NCBI GenBank assembly: GCA_025738555.1
Contig: JAOVFP010000023.1
Coordinates: 1,550,001-1,614,000 of the forward strand
Direction of reading: 5' to 3'
Source: Cyathus striatus
Taxonomy: Eukaryota; Basidiomycota; Agaricomycetes; Agaricales; Nidulariaceae
DNA length: 64,000 nt
The position numbers and the translations under genes were made by a program. Below, in pieces: positions 1 through 10,089 of this stretch. Positions within the stretch are counted from its first letter, which is position 1. Every line of letters starts with the position of its first letter. The notes under the pieces are model-generated. The model was not told the DNA's origin. It worked only from the letters and a program-made list of their open reading frames with translations, and searched no databases.

Positions 1-2657
1 TTGGAGACATCTGAAGTACGTCCTCTTCTTTGGTGAGGTGTAGTTAGTGACCGCTATGTCCAACAGACAAGCTTCTGGGGAAAATATAGATAACTATGGT
101 AATCGAATGGATTCAGCCTGGTCTATGCGATCTGCTTACCACGAAGCGCGAAAGGTGAAGAATGCGCAAGATGAATACTGTGCAAATGCAGAGGCTGGCC
201 GATGGAATCTGCTAAACGAACCCTTCCCAGAAAGCTTACAATGGGAAATGCTCGTGGACGTTCTTCGTGGAAGAGTCAAAGTTAGTTGGGATGAGATGTG
301 TACTCATAAGGTGTTTTGATGCAAAGCATAGATATCGAACCACTGTTACGAGGCCGTTGACATGGACAGCATTGTCAGGGTACGCAACTTTCATCCATGT
401 TCGCATATTTTTTGTTAGATTTGCATGCACAGCTAACAAATGAATTCAAATTTCCGCTGGCATCCTTTCATCATGCTTCAGAAGCCTACCTTGTTCCTGA
501 TCTCTTAAAACGAACGTGAGTGTTAAGTATGCTGTGCAAGTTATATCCATTTGTCTGACACTGCCATTAAGATGGGGAGGCACGCCTACAATTGCACTTT
601 TTGCTACGAACTATCGGTAGTTTATCTGCATAAGCGTATCATAAAAATGGTGACTTATCAAACTTCACAGGTATAAGCGCGAATCGTACCGTGGGTCAGA
701 GTTTGCTCCCCGCATCCTTGCCGATGAAGGCATTCCAGTAGTGATGAAGGTACTGAAGTGGTGTATCAGGTTTGAAAAGTATCTAACAAATAACAGACAG
801 ACCACCCAGCTATTAACAATCGATATCTCCTTCACGAAGCCCAGCAGGCGCACCATTTCAGTTTGCCAGACAATCTAGCCTTAACATCTGTGACATCCGT
901 ACCTGCTGCTGCAGCAGGTCTGTCGCATCGAATTGGTGTTTTGAAGAAAGGTGCCGACGCCGACATTGTTCTCTGGGATTCGCATCCTTTGCAGATTGGA
1001 GCAACTCCCGCTAAGGTTTGGATCGATGGTATCATTCAGATTCCCGTCCCCCCCAAAACCGACACACAGAACAACGTTGAAGTTGGTATGGGCAAGGATG
1101 GAGAAGAATGGAAACAAATCCCGAAGACTCCCAACTGGGACAGAGAGCGCAATGAAACTCTTGATTGGGATGGACTACCACCTCTTCAAGGCAGGAAAAG
1201 GCAAGATGCGGTTACTTTTATCAACGTTCAAAAGGTCTGGCTGCGAAATGATGATGGAGAGATCACAGAAGCTGCCTCGTTCAGGAATGATACTTTTGGT
1301 ACTGTTATTGTTGAGAATGGCAAGATTACTTGCATGGAATTTAACTGCACCGTACGACAAAACCTGTCTGGCGATATCATAAATTTGAAAGGAGGGTCTA
1401 TTTCGCCTGGTTTGATGACCTATGGGTCCCCCCTCGGGCTCCAAGAAATTGAAGGTGAACCATCAACAGGAGATGGAGAGTTACTGGATGCACTCCAGCG
1501 AAACATTCCCAGACTGTTGGATGACACTGGTGGTATAGTTCGGGCAGTTGATGGACTGATGTTTGGAACCCGCAATGCGTTGTAAGTGATTTACTTATGT
1601 CTCATTGGTTCGTTGCTTGATCTGGACATGTAGACTGGCTTATCGCTCCGGCGTCACGCTTGCCACATCATCATTGGCAAGGCCTGTACTACTTACCGTA
1701 CCAGGAGGACATTTAATAGCGGGATTGTCAGTCACCTTCCGAACAGGTTCCGCACATGCAATGGAGAGCGGTGCAATTATCCAGGATATAGCGGCCCTCC
1801 ATGTAGCTGTCAGTCGCAGTCATCCAATGTTCGAGGGTAACTCAGTAAGTGTGAGCACTCAAATCGCTGCACTGAGGCGGCTTCTACACGGATGGGAATC
1901 AACCAACAAAGAGACAGGTTTATGGTTCCGAAGGGCATCTGAGGTGGGCATGATCTTCTAATCATCTGTATGCGTGAATCTGAGTAGATAAAAGGGGACA
2001 GTACCATTGATTATTGATGTTGACAATGCCGACATTATGGCGACTCTCCTTATACTTAAGTCAGAAATCGAGAACAATATCGGTTCAAGGATGAAGATGG
2101 TGTTTAGCGGAGCAACTGAAGCACATCTACTAGCAAAGGAAATAGGAGAATCAGATGTAGGAGTAATCCTGAGTCCAACACGACCATTCCCAGCTGTATG
2201 GGACCAACGTAGAATGTAAGCTGCAGTTGTGGAGCATACATCATTACATGTTGACGAGAGTTTCTTATGCCTTGTTCTCCCATTAGCCTCCCTGGCCCCC
2301 CATTAACGAATGACACTGCACTCGTAACCCTACTGGAGCATGGTGTAATTGTTGGAGTTGGAGTCCGTGAGGCCTGGCAGGCTCGGAATACACGTTTTGA
2401 CCTAGACTGGGTATGTTGATAACTTTCAGCTGGATACATTTGCTTATTGATCTTTATAGGCGAGATTGGAATCCAATGGCCGCATCAGTGAGCACCAGGT
2501 CTATGCTATGGCAACAACGGATCTGGAGCGACTGCTTGGAGTGAGAGCAGTAGAGGGTGTCGAGTTAGTAGCATTCGAAGGAGGTGGCCTGTTTGACTGG
2601 TCAAGCAAGGCTGCAGCGGTCATATCACCACAACGAGGACTGGTGGATGTGTTTTAA
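1..2657 (+). CDS. Amidohydrolase-superfamily protein (CE9-like annotation), 5' end outside window
   Basis: This is the 3' part of a metal-dependent hydrolase of the amidohydrolase superfamily; fungal members are often labelled carbohydrate esterase 9-like. Coding sequence is clear from about position 60. Readable exons are about 47-280, 332-379, 433-515, 572-616, 671-749, 797-1581, 1634-1943, 1995 to about 2217, 2287-2410 and 2460-2657, all joined in frame. Family features seen: NHCYEAVDMD followed by FHHASEAY (metal-ligand-type histidines), then RYKRESYRGSEFAPRILADE, then TDHPAINNRYLLHEAQQAH with the catalytic-type Asp, and GVLKKGADADIVLWDSHP typical of the barrel's C-terminal end. A second, poorly conserved half follows (VDNADIMATLLILKSEIE and VGVRE.WQARNTRFDLDWA) and resembles the composite domain of these proteins. 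The true start lies left of the window, so the N-terminus and any signal peptide are unseen. The substrate cannot be inferred. Confidence 0.85.
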
Positions 2658-3755
2658 GTACAGAGATTCAAGAATTAAACCAAACTGGTTAGCGACTATA
2701 ATATAGTACTGTGTGGATCATACAGAAAGCTAAGAATGAATATGTCAGATACCTAAGTCAAGCGTACGTGTAAGTATGGATTGATATGGATCATCCAAGT
2801 TCGAACGACGAATTGACGACAAACCAACGATGAACGACGACGAAGACAGGATTCCGTGGCTGTGCATTTGTGCTTAAACCGTCAGTCAACTTCAAATTTA
2901 AACCTGGCTGAAAAACTTAAACCAACTTGAAACAGAAGTTGAATAGCCACAGTGAATTTCTTCCTAGTCATGCCAACAAATTCCAAACTTCGTTTAATAG
3001 CTTGTCCAAGCATACACCAATTGTTACTTTGATCCACATCTATTAAGGAGTTAACCGAATGAAGTTGTAAGGGCCAGCCTTTATTCCGACTCCTCAGCCA
3101 ACATACCTCAGACTAAATCATTTCACATCTGAACTGTGTTTATACACATAACATTCTCCTCAGTATGGAAGAACAAGTATCGAAGCAGTATGGCACCCAC
3201 TGACCTGATTGGACATCGGTCCTATGAAAACTCCGTGTACAAATTTTCTTGAAATTTTCGTGCATTTGTAAGTAACTTGCATCCACTTTTAATAAGCATG
3301 GTTTCTTGGGTGATCATTATTCTGCCATTCTCTGCTCAAGGTTTCTATATACATAATGGATTAGTCCGTACCTTGTTATATTGCTTGCTTACATACATAA
3401 TCATTGCAGTCTTGCAGACGCTTCATCAAATTTACTGGGTGACAGTGTCTCTGTCCATTGTGGATATTTCATGTACTAACTCAACGCAAACTCGGACATT
3501 TTTTTTTCTTATTTATAGCCCCAATTACCTTACAGATCTTTTAATCCATAAAGCAGTTTTATTCTTCAGTCAGACATCATATATACCCTTAAAACCCTCG
3601 ATGCTAAAGTAAATAAATTTATGTGCTACAACCTACAATTTCCGATTGGGTTAGCTTTTCATTGTCCAATAAAAACATATGTATGTACTTTGGCCACATG
3701 GGCAAACACAAATCGGTATTATTAATCATATTTACAGGCCAACCATTTCCGCCAC
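2658..3755. other. Intergenic, no gene seen
   Basis: About 1.1 kb of AT-rich sequence between the amidohydrolase stop and a MITE. The longest open frame (111 codons at 3277-3612, plus strand) is hydrophobic but has no recognisable family, splice partners or start context, so I do not call it a gene. Confidence 0.5.
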
Positions 3756-3757
3756 TA

Positions 3758-4129
3758 CTGTACGAATCCGATCAATTGGGCATGCCTTTGAGTGCGTGAC
3801 AGGCCCAAACCGCAAAGTGATTTCGGCACACAAGTAGTGTGACATGTCAGAATTTTCGGCATTTTGGTCACTCAAGTTGGCTAAAAATCGGAATTAGTGT
3901 ATATATTTAGCTTTTAAAAGTACAGAACACTAACTTTTAGCAAGTATTAGCTTTTGGAGAAGAAAAAATAGACATTATGCTGAAAGTTTTTGGGTGCTAT
4001 GCCGGCGCCTAAATATGTCACGGTCTAACCTTTCGGCATTTTCATTTGTGATGCGTGACATGACCCAAGTTTCGGCGCGGCAGAATGGGTGCGTGACGCG
4101 TGACTGCCCAATTGATCGGATTCGTACAG
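3758..4129. mobile_element. MITE with 25-bp perfect terminal inverted repeats and TA duplication
   Basis: The left end (3758-3782, starting CTGTACGAATCC) is the exact reverse complement of the right end (4105-4129, ending GGATTCGTACAG). Both ends are flanked by the dinucleotide TA (3756-3757 and 4130-4131). A TA target duplication is the mark of Tc1/mariner-type insertion. The 372-bp interior has no coding capacity, so this is a non-autonomous miniature element. Internal motifs TTCGGCATTTT and GCGTGAC recur. It sits about 0.9 kb upstream of the first hydrophobin start. Confidence 0.85.
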
Positions 4130-4131
4130 TA

Positions 4132-5012
4132 TCAGAATGTGCCACATACTTACTATTAGTTACACAAAAACTTGACAAAAACCAACAAGGTTCGACTGTA
4201 CATGTAGTGGGCTCAGGAACAGGAAGTAAGTATGTGAGCCACTTAATGTCAATCAATTATGTACCGTAATCTTGTCAAATCTCTCCCCGAGGTGTTTCGT
4301 CTGGAACGACATTGGCTACTACAGGCTACTACAGCTTTCAATGATATTAGTCTGATAATGTTCTGAACTGTCAGTGATGTGCGGGGGCGCTTTAATTCCC
4401 TCCAATGATCGAAATCGCCGAATTGTATTATATCGTGAGTCGTGACTAGCAAACTTATATGTAGCGGATGGTCGGTCTTCTTTTTCTCTCAAGCTATAAA
4501 TAGCACAAGTCCTGGTGTTATTATGTAGCCGTTTTATGCTACATACTTGAACTTTTGATAGATTCCTACAGAGTCGGCTGGTACAATGCTGGCAGAAAAA
4601 TTTCAACGCTACCTTTATCAAGCACTGAATGATTGAAGTTGCCAACTTCAATCATTCCCCTTCGAGCTTTCTTCAAAATGCTGCCCTACTGTATCTTTTC
4701 AGCATTTTCCTTGAGGTCAATGTTAATGTCGAGGGAAAATTTCGTTAGTTATTACATTCTTCTTGTTGTTATCAAGACACCTGCCAGACTCGCCTAACGC
4801 GACTGGACGTTTTCCCCTGGCATGTGTTCAGGTCAAGCATAGATTAGTAATATTATTAATGTTTCAATCACCTTGAGTATTATCCATATATTGACAGTCG
4901 GGGTGTAAAATTGCTTGCTGAAAGGTATAAAAATACGAAGCAAAGTAGATAAGTTCTTCAATCGAGCACCTCAAATCGTTCAACGACTTCAACTCCTAGC
5001 TTAATAAACACC
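4132..5012 (+). promoter_or_regulatory. Upstream region of hydrophobin 1, with TATA box
   Basis: A TATA box (TATAAAAA at 4926-4933) lies about 80 bp before the ATG at 5013. A block near 4274-4400 (starting CTTGTCAAATCTC, with ATTGGCTACT) is similar to one near 6032-6150 upstream of the second hydrophobin (CTTGTCGAATCTC, ATTGGCTACT). The duplication that made the gene pair therefore probably carried upstream sequence along. Confidence 0.6.
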
Positions 5013-5570
5013 ATGCGCTTCACTCCCGCTTTTGCTCTTGCTCTTCCAGTTCTTGCGGCTGCCACCGCTGTCCCTCGAGATGACAGCCAATGCAACACAG
5101 GTCTGTGCATATAACTTTGACGCTGTATGAATTATATTCATCGTTCCGTAGGATCCTTGCTTTGCTGCAACTCCGTCCAGGATTCCAGCAGCTTGAACCC
5201 GCTCACTAACACACTCCTCGGTCTTCTTGGAATTGTCGTGGGCCCTCTCACTGCTTTAATTGGCTGTGAGTGTCATTTTTGTTCAAAATAAAGAACGCGT
5301 AAAAACCGTACTGATATTGTATCCCAGCGACTTGCAGCCCCATTACAGTCGGCGGTGTTGCGGGCAACTCTTGGTAAGAATAATTCGTATAACCGTGCTT
5401 TATAAATAAATCTAAGCGACGAACTAAAATCTATAGCACTGCTCAGCCCGTCTGCTGCACCAACAACAGCTTCGTAAGTGTTGCCTTCATGTAAAATCAT
5501 ACACAGTCTAACTTTTTCTCAGAACGGTCTCATTGCAGTCGGCTGCAACCCTGTTAACCTGAACCTTTAA
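5013..5570 (+). CDS. Class I hydrophobin 1
   Basis: A small secreted, surface-active cysteine-rich protein of about 110 aa that would coat hyphae or fruiting-body surfaces. Exons are 5013-5100, 5152-5265, 5328-5373, 5437-5473 and 5523-5570; all four introns have GT..AG ends and the frame is continuous. The N-terminus MRFTPAFALALPVLAAATA is a signal peptide. The mature part has the eight-cysteine hydrophobin pattern C-X6-CC-X34-C-X12-C-X5-CC-X12-C, with the spacing and hydrophobic inter-cysteine loop of class I. It ends CNPVNLNL. Because every exon is short, no single long open frame reveals it. The neighbour at 6994-7492 is a paralogue. I cannot tell which developmental stage uses it. Confidence 0.93.
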
Positions 5571-6908
5571 ATCGTAGGATAGCTGTACCAACTAATTTGG
5601 CGTCCTAGATAGTTAGCCTGAACAATGGTTGACTATGATTATTTAATTCAAATCAGATTTTCTTGTAAGAATTAATAAACACAAGAATAGTGTTCAAGTG
5701 CCTGCGAGAGAAACTTTTTTGTAAAATCAGAACGAAATTGAAGGACATATGCATCATACCCTGTGATTCGATCAACTACCGCATCCACTTCCCAGTTAGA
5801 GTAAGAATACTCATTGACTATTTAATGATTAACACTGGAAATGGATGAATGGACAACTTGAACTGAGCATGTTCGTTTATCGTACTTACTGGCATATTTC
5901 TCAGCCACCATCGGAATTAGCTCAGTGCCACCGGAGTAGTATAAACATTGAGTGTAGACATTAGGTATTGGGAATCTAAAAATATCAGAAACCCTGAAGT
6001 TTGTGAGTCACATTGTGCCAATCAAATAATGTCTTGTCGAATCTCGTTAACATGTCTACCAGTGGAACAAGATTGGCTACTTACGACTAGTGATATCAGC
6101 CTCAAGACCTAAATGGGAGGTGTGCGGCCGGCAGCGCATTAACGCCCTCTCCCCGCACTGCGACATACTTATGGCAGATATGTGACGCGCCTTCAAGTCA
6201 GCCAATCCTGAAGCGTTTCGACTTGACAAATTGCTTTGCAAATAAAGGAGAAGTTAATGTTCCGTTCACTGTAATACACGAGAGCATATATTTGATGGGG
6301 AAAGTTCGACACCTGGGTTGAAATGACAGCTAAACATGAAAAATAAGCATATCGTTAATCTTGTTAAGCAAGTTAAGTGCTACTAAGCACCGGAGTGGCA
6401 TGTGTTCTTGGATGCTTGAGCATGAAAAAGTTGCCTCTGTACAGCTCTGTACCCACACTTACCCGTTGTATTTCTGCTGATGGTACCTTAGAATATTAAT
6501 GATTGGACGGAACAACGAAAGTAACGCCGGAAACTCTTAATAGTTCCCCCGAGTGCGATGATCATTTGGTAAGACGCGGTAGGCCTGAATTAGAAAGAAT
6601 TCTGGAGGAATTCAGTTCCCAAACGTCGTCTCTCGTTGGTTAAATGCGAGCGGAATTCGCCGTCTATTGTCGATTAAGCGAGACAAGAAGAATTGCCGTC
6701 GTGTGAGGCACGCAGTGTAGTTTGAATTGTATTTTGAATCGAAATGGAGAGTATGGGGAGACAACGAAATGACAGTAATTCAGTTTTCCCCAAAAGTCGC
6801 GATAGGGCTAGGAACAGCAGTTTTATCATGCACATTAACAGCTTACGGCCGAGGACTGTGAACACTGCTGAAAATGGCAACAAGGACAGAAAGGCTTCAA
6901 GCTTCAGC
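5571..6908. other. Intergenic between the hydrophobins
   Basis: About 1.3 kb with no gene seen. It contains the block near 6032-6150 that resembles sequence upstream of hydrophobin 1, followed by unrelated-looking AT-rich sequence up to the second gene's TATA box. Confidence 0.5.
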
Positions 6909-6916
6909 TATAAAAG
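6909..6916 (+). promoter_or_regulatory. TATA box of hydrophobin 2
   Basis: TATAAAAG lies about 78 bp upstream of the ATG at 6994, almost the same spacing as in hydrophobin 1. A CAAC-rich leader follows, as is common in highly expressed fungal genes. Confidence 0.65.
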
Positions 6917-6993
6917 AGAAGGTGTATGAGCCTCAATCCTCAGTCGAACAAACTTCTTCACTGTTCAACTACAACTTCACTAGCTTTTTCACC

Positions 6994-7492
6994 ATGCGCG
7001 TTTCTGCTGCTGCTTTAACCTTGGCTCTTCCACTTCTTGCGGCCGCCAATGCTGTCCCTCGTCAAAATGGACAATGTAACACCGGGTCTCTGCAGTGCTG
7101 CAACAGCACGCAGGCTGTCAGTAACATTTAGTTTCAATAGCTTGTACAAAAATCACTTACACAATTTCCAGGCAAGTGATCCCCTTACTAACGAGCTGCT
7201 TGGCCTCCTTGGAATTGTTCTGGGGCCCATCACTGGCCTCATCGGCCGTAAGTTATTATACGAAGTGGTTAAGTCAAACCGTGATACCTAAACTGCGACG
7301 TTTCTAGTCAACTGCAGCCCCCTTACCGTTGCAGGTGTTGGTGGAAACTCGTGCACGGCTCAGCCAGTCTGCTGTACCAGTAACCAATTCGTAAGTCAGA
7401 AGTCATCGCGGATGAATAATTACTCACTACTTTATGGTTGATAGAACGGACTTCTTGCCGTGGGATGCAACCCCATCAACCTCAACTTGTAA
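6994..7492 (+). CDS. Class I hydrophobin 2
   Basis: A tandem paralogue of the gene at 5013, about 109 aa. Exons are 6994-7116, 7172-7247, 7308-7390 and 7445-7492. The signal peptide is [20 protein letters not shown]. The eight cysteines are all present ([35 protein letters not shown]) and the protein ends CNPINLNL. The two proteins are close throughout, but the gene structures differ. This copy lacks the introns after CNTG and within NS|C, and has an intron after Gln-Ala (7117-7171) that the other lacks. The shared introns are those after the Ile-Gly of the hydrophobic loop and after the Phe before the last exon. Confidence 0.93.
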
Positions 7493-7845
7493 GGACTGGA
7501 TATTGAGAATTGCTGTATAAGCTTCGGATTGTACTTTTTGATGAGGGATAGTTAACGTATTCGTAGAACATAAACTTGAGTTCAGAATTGGTTCAAATTT
7601 GAAGTTTTTTGCCATCATTTGAATTTGAAAATGGGAATGATAATCAAAAGTGTGGGGAAGTGAAGTTGAAATTCACGTGTAAACAATCCGTCCGGACCTC
7701 GGGCCAGCGGGATCCTGACCAGCCCTGTCGGACCAGTCTGATCTCTAAACCCACTCGTAAACTCGTATTCAATCTTACTCCTCCTCAGACTTAAACAATC
7801 TCTCATATCTCGTTTCTCTTTACTTTTTGCTTTAACTCTATCACG

Positions 7846-9169
7846 ATGTCTGTCCCTCACGGCATTCGCACACTCGGCGTCCTTGGTGCAGGTCAAATGG
7901 GCACTGGCATAGCCCTCGTCTCTGCCCTCCGCGCAAAGGTCCCTGTGTTGCTCCACGACAAGTCATCAGAACAAGTGGCAAGGGGTCTTTCTCTCGCCGA
8001 CAAACTCCTCTCAAAAGATGTCGCAAAAGGCAGAATCACGAACGAAGAAGCAAAGGAAGCAAGAGATAGGATAACGGTCATTGGTCCCGAGGCTGGTATT
8101 AAAGGATTCCGCGATGTAGATATGGTGGTTGAAGTATGTGTTTCGATACTGCAGACTTGACCGTTACCTAGAGAAGAGTTTAGGCCGTCTCAGAGAACCT
8201 TGCCCTCAAACAATCAATATTCTCCTCGTTCGCCGCTGAGCTCCGACCGGATGCTATACTTGCCACCAACACCAGCTCAATCAGCATTACCAAAATTGCT
8301 TCTTCAGCAGTTCCTCAAGGGGTCAGTTCTGCGAGTGAGGAGGGGAAGAAGAGCGCCGGACGTGTTGTTGGTACGTAGTTTGTGCAATTTTAGAGTCATG
8401 GCTGATGTCATTTAGGTCTCCATTTCTTTAACCCCGTTCCCGTGATGGTGCGTTGAATCTATGCTTGGAAAGACGTGGAATAACCTTGTTTCTAAGAAAC
8501 TCGTCGAGCTTATCTCTGCTCTTCAAACAAGTCCCAAAGTTCTGGAAAGGGCGCGCGTTTTTGCTACCGCTTGTGGCAAAGGTATATATTTGTATATTAC
8601 ATCGAATCACGTTGCTCATATAAGTTTTAGAGGTAACGACATCAAAGGACGTTCCAGGATTCGTCTCAAACGCGCTATTGATGCCATTCATTAACGAGGT
8701 GCGTTAATAATGGTCTATGTTGGTTTACAGGATTTTGACGCGTCTTACAGGCTATCATGCATCTTGAGAAGGTTTATTTCTATATGTCACTTTGTATTGT
8801 ATAGCTCTTAAAACATATTTTCTAGGGCATTGCTACGCGCGAAGACATTGATACGACTCTCAAACTTGGCATGAATCATCCCATGGGCCCCTTACAGCTC
8901 GGTATGCAATCCCATCTCTGAACCGTCATACGACCACTGACACATTATTCTACTATTCAGCTGATTTGTAAGCTTTATTCTGTATGATACTGTCGTTTGT
9001 GACTAAACTTCCGCTTAGTATCGGTCTGGACACCTGCCTCGCCATTCAACAAACACTGTACGAAGGAACCGGGGACTCGAAATACCGCCCTAGCGTTCTC
9101 TTGGAACGTATGGTTGATGCTCAATGGTACGGAAGGAAGAATGGAAAAGGATTCTACGAGTACAACTAG
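7846..9169 (+). CDS. 3-hydroxybutyryl/3-hydroxyacyl-CoA dehydrogenase
   Basis: An NAD-dependent dehydrogenase that interconverts 3-hydroxyacyl-CoA and 3-oxoacyl-CoA in fatty-acid breakdown. It is about 304 aa, the usual length of the short single-function (HBD) form. Exons are 7846-8133, 8184-8370, 8416-8447, 8497-8581, 8631-8698, 8751-8771, 8826-8901, 8961-8967 and 9019-9169; the summed length is divisible by three and ends at TAG. The N-terminal Rossmann motif is [13 protein letters not shown]. The catalytic-His segment is [10 protein letters not shown], and the C-terminal domain carries [16 protein letters not shown]. The C-terminus [12 protein letters not shown] is typical. No peroxisomal SKL signal is seen. 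The eighth exon is only 7 nt. A decayed copy of the last exon lies inverted near 13955-14100. Confidence 0.94.
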
Positions 9170-9353
9170 AGTCATAATACCGCCTGTAGGTGGAGGATAC
9201 CAGAGGAAACATGCAATTAACACAGTAAAATGGCGAGATATGTGAACTTCATGGCGGATCTTCGGTCAGGAGCGAGAGCAGGAGTTAATTTGATGACGCG
9301 CCTGTCACATATTCTACGATGTAGGTAGAATCTTCACAACATCCTTCCACAAC

Positions 9354-9508
9354 TATGTCTTCACATACAAGAACCTTTATTAATATAACTCACAGCCTTG
9401 ACACGTACGTTCCAACAGGCTACCCGGGCGATCTGCCTTTTCACGCATCCATGGCCATCCATAAGGAACTACCAATAGATGCAATTCAACAAGGTGCCAC
9501 CAATGGGT
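9354..9508 (+). pseudogene. Truncated cyclase-like gene (5' fragment)
   Basis: Starting at ATG 9354 the frame reads MSSHTRTFINITHSLD, then PTGYPGDLPFHAS. The intact cyclase on the minus strand starts at 13769 with MSSHARTFIDLTHSLD, then PTYPGDPPFNAS. Nucleotide similarity is high for about 110 bp and fades afterwards. The metal-binding GTHxDxPxH segment and everything downstream are missing. It sits 184 nt behind the HBD stop, matching the spacing at the inverted copy. It is most likely a relic of a duplicated HBD-cyclase pair. Confidence 0.8.
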
Positions 9509-10089
9509 ATGTTAGCATAAGCATACTACCATGATCCGACCGTAAAATTATATCAACTCATACCGCGCTCATCAACTCACATTACATGATATTTACTTAG
9601 GAGATTCACTCGAATTTAGCGATCCAACTACATAATGTCCTTATCACATCAAATGTATTCATACCGCACTGGCGAATTTCAATCGACCACCAAGAACGAG
9701 AACGAGTCACGAACGATGATTTCGTTCTTAGTAAAAGTTAACAATTATATGATAACTACCTTCATTTAATTGAAAGAAGAATCACGATGAATGGGCACTA
9801 GTTTGAAATGCGAATGTAACAGCTTTCCCTAGCTTTCCCTACGTAGAGAAGGATGGACTTGTTAGCAACTTGTTAGCAATGCTGCTGCATGCACTGTTGA
9901 ATAAAACTAAGTTAAAACAGGCCTAGGCGGAGCCAATGAGTGCACCTGAATCTGTAATCGGCGGGTGCGGGTGTCCGAAAGCCGATGAGCCGAGCATAGT
10001 GTAAACGCCGGAGGTGGATCTCGGATCCTCTTGCGCGCCTGAAGTTGGGTAACTTTGTCGTTTCACCAACTTAGACTCCATCCACCATC
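9509..10089. other. Intergenic, no gene seen
   Basis: Sequence between the cyclase fragment and the transporter. No coding frame with recognisable similarity; presumably decayed cyclase sequence followed by the transporter promoter. Confidence 0.4.

Noticed and set aside
3277..3612. 111-codon hydrophobic frame
   Set aside because: AT-rich, no start context, no splice partners and no recognisable family.
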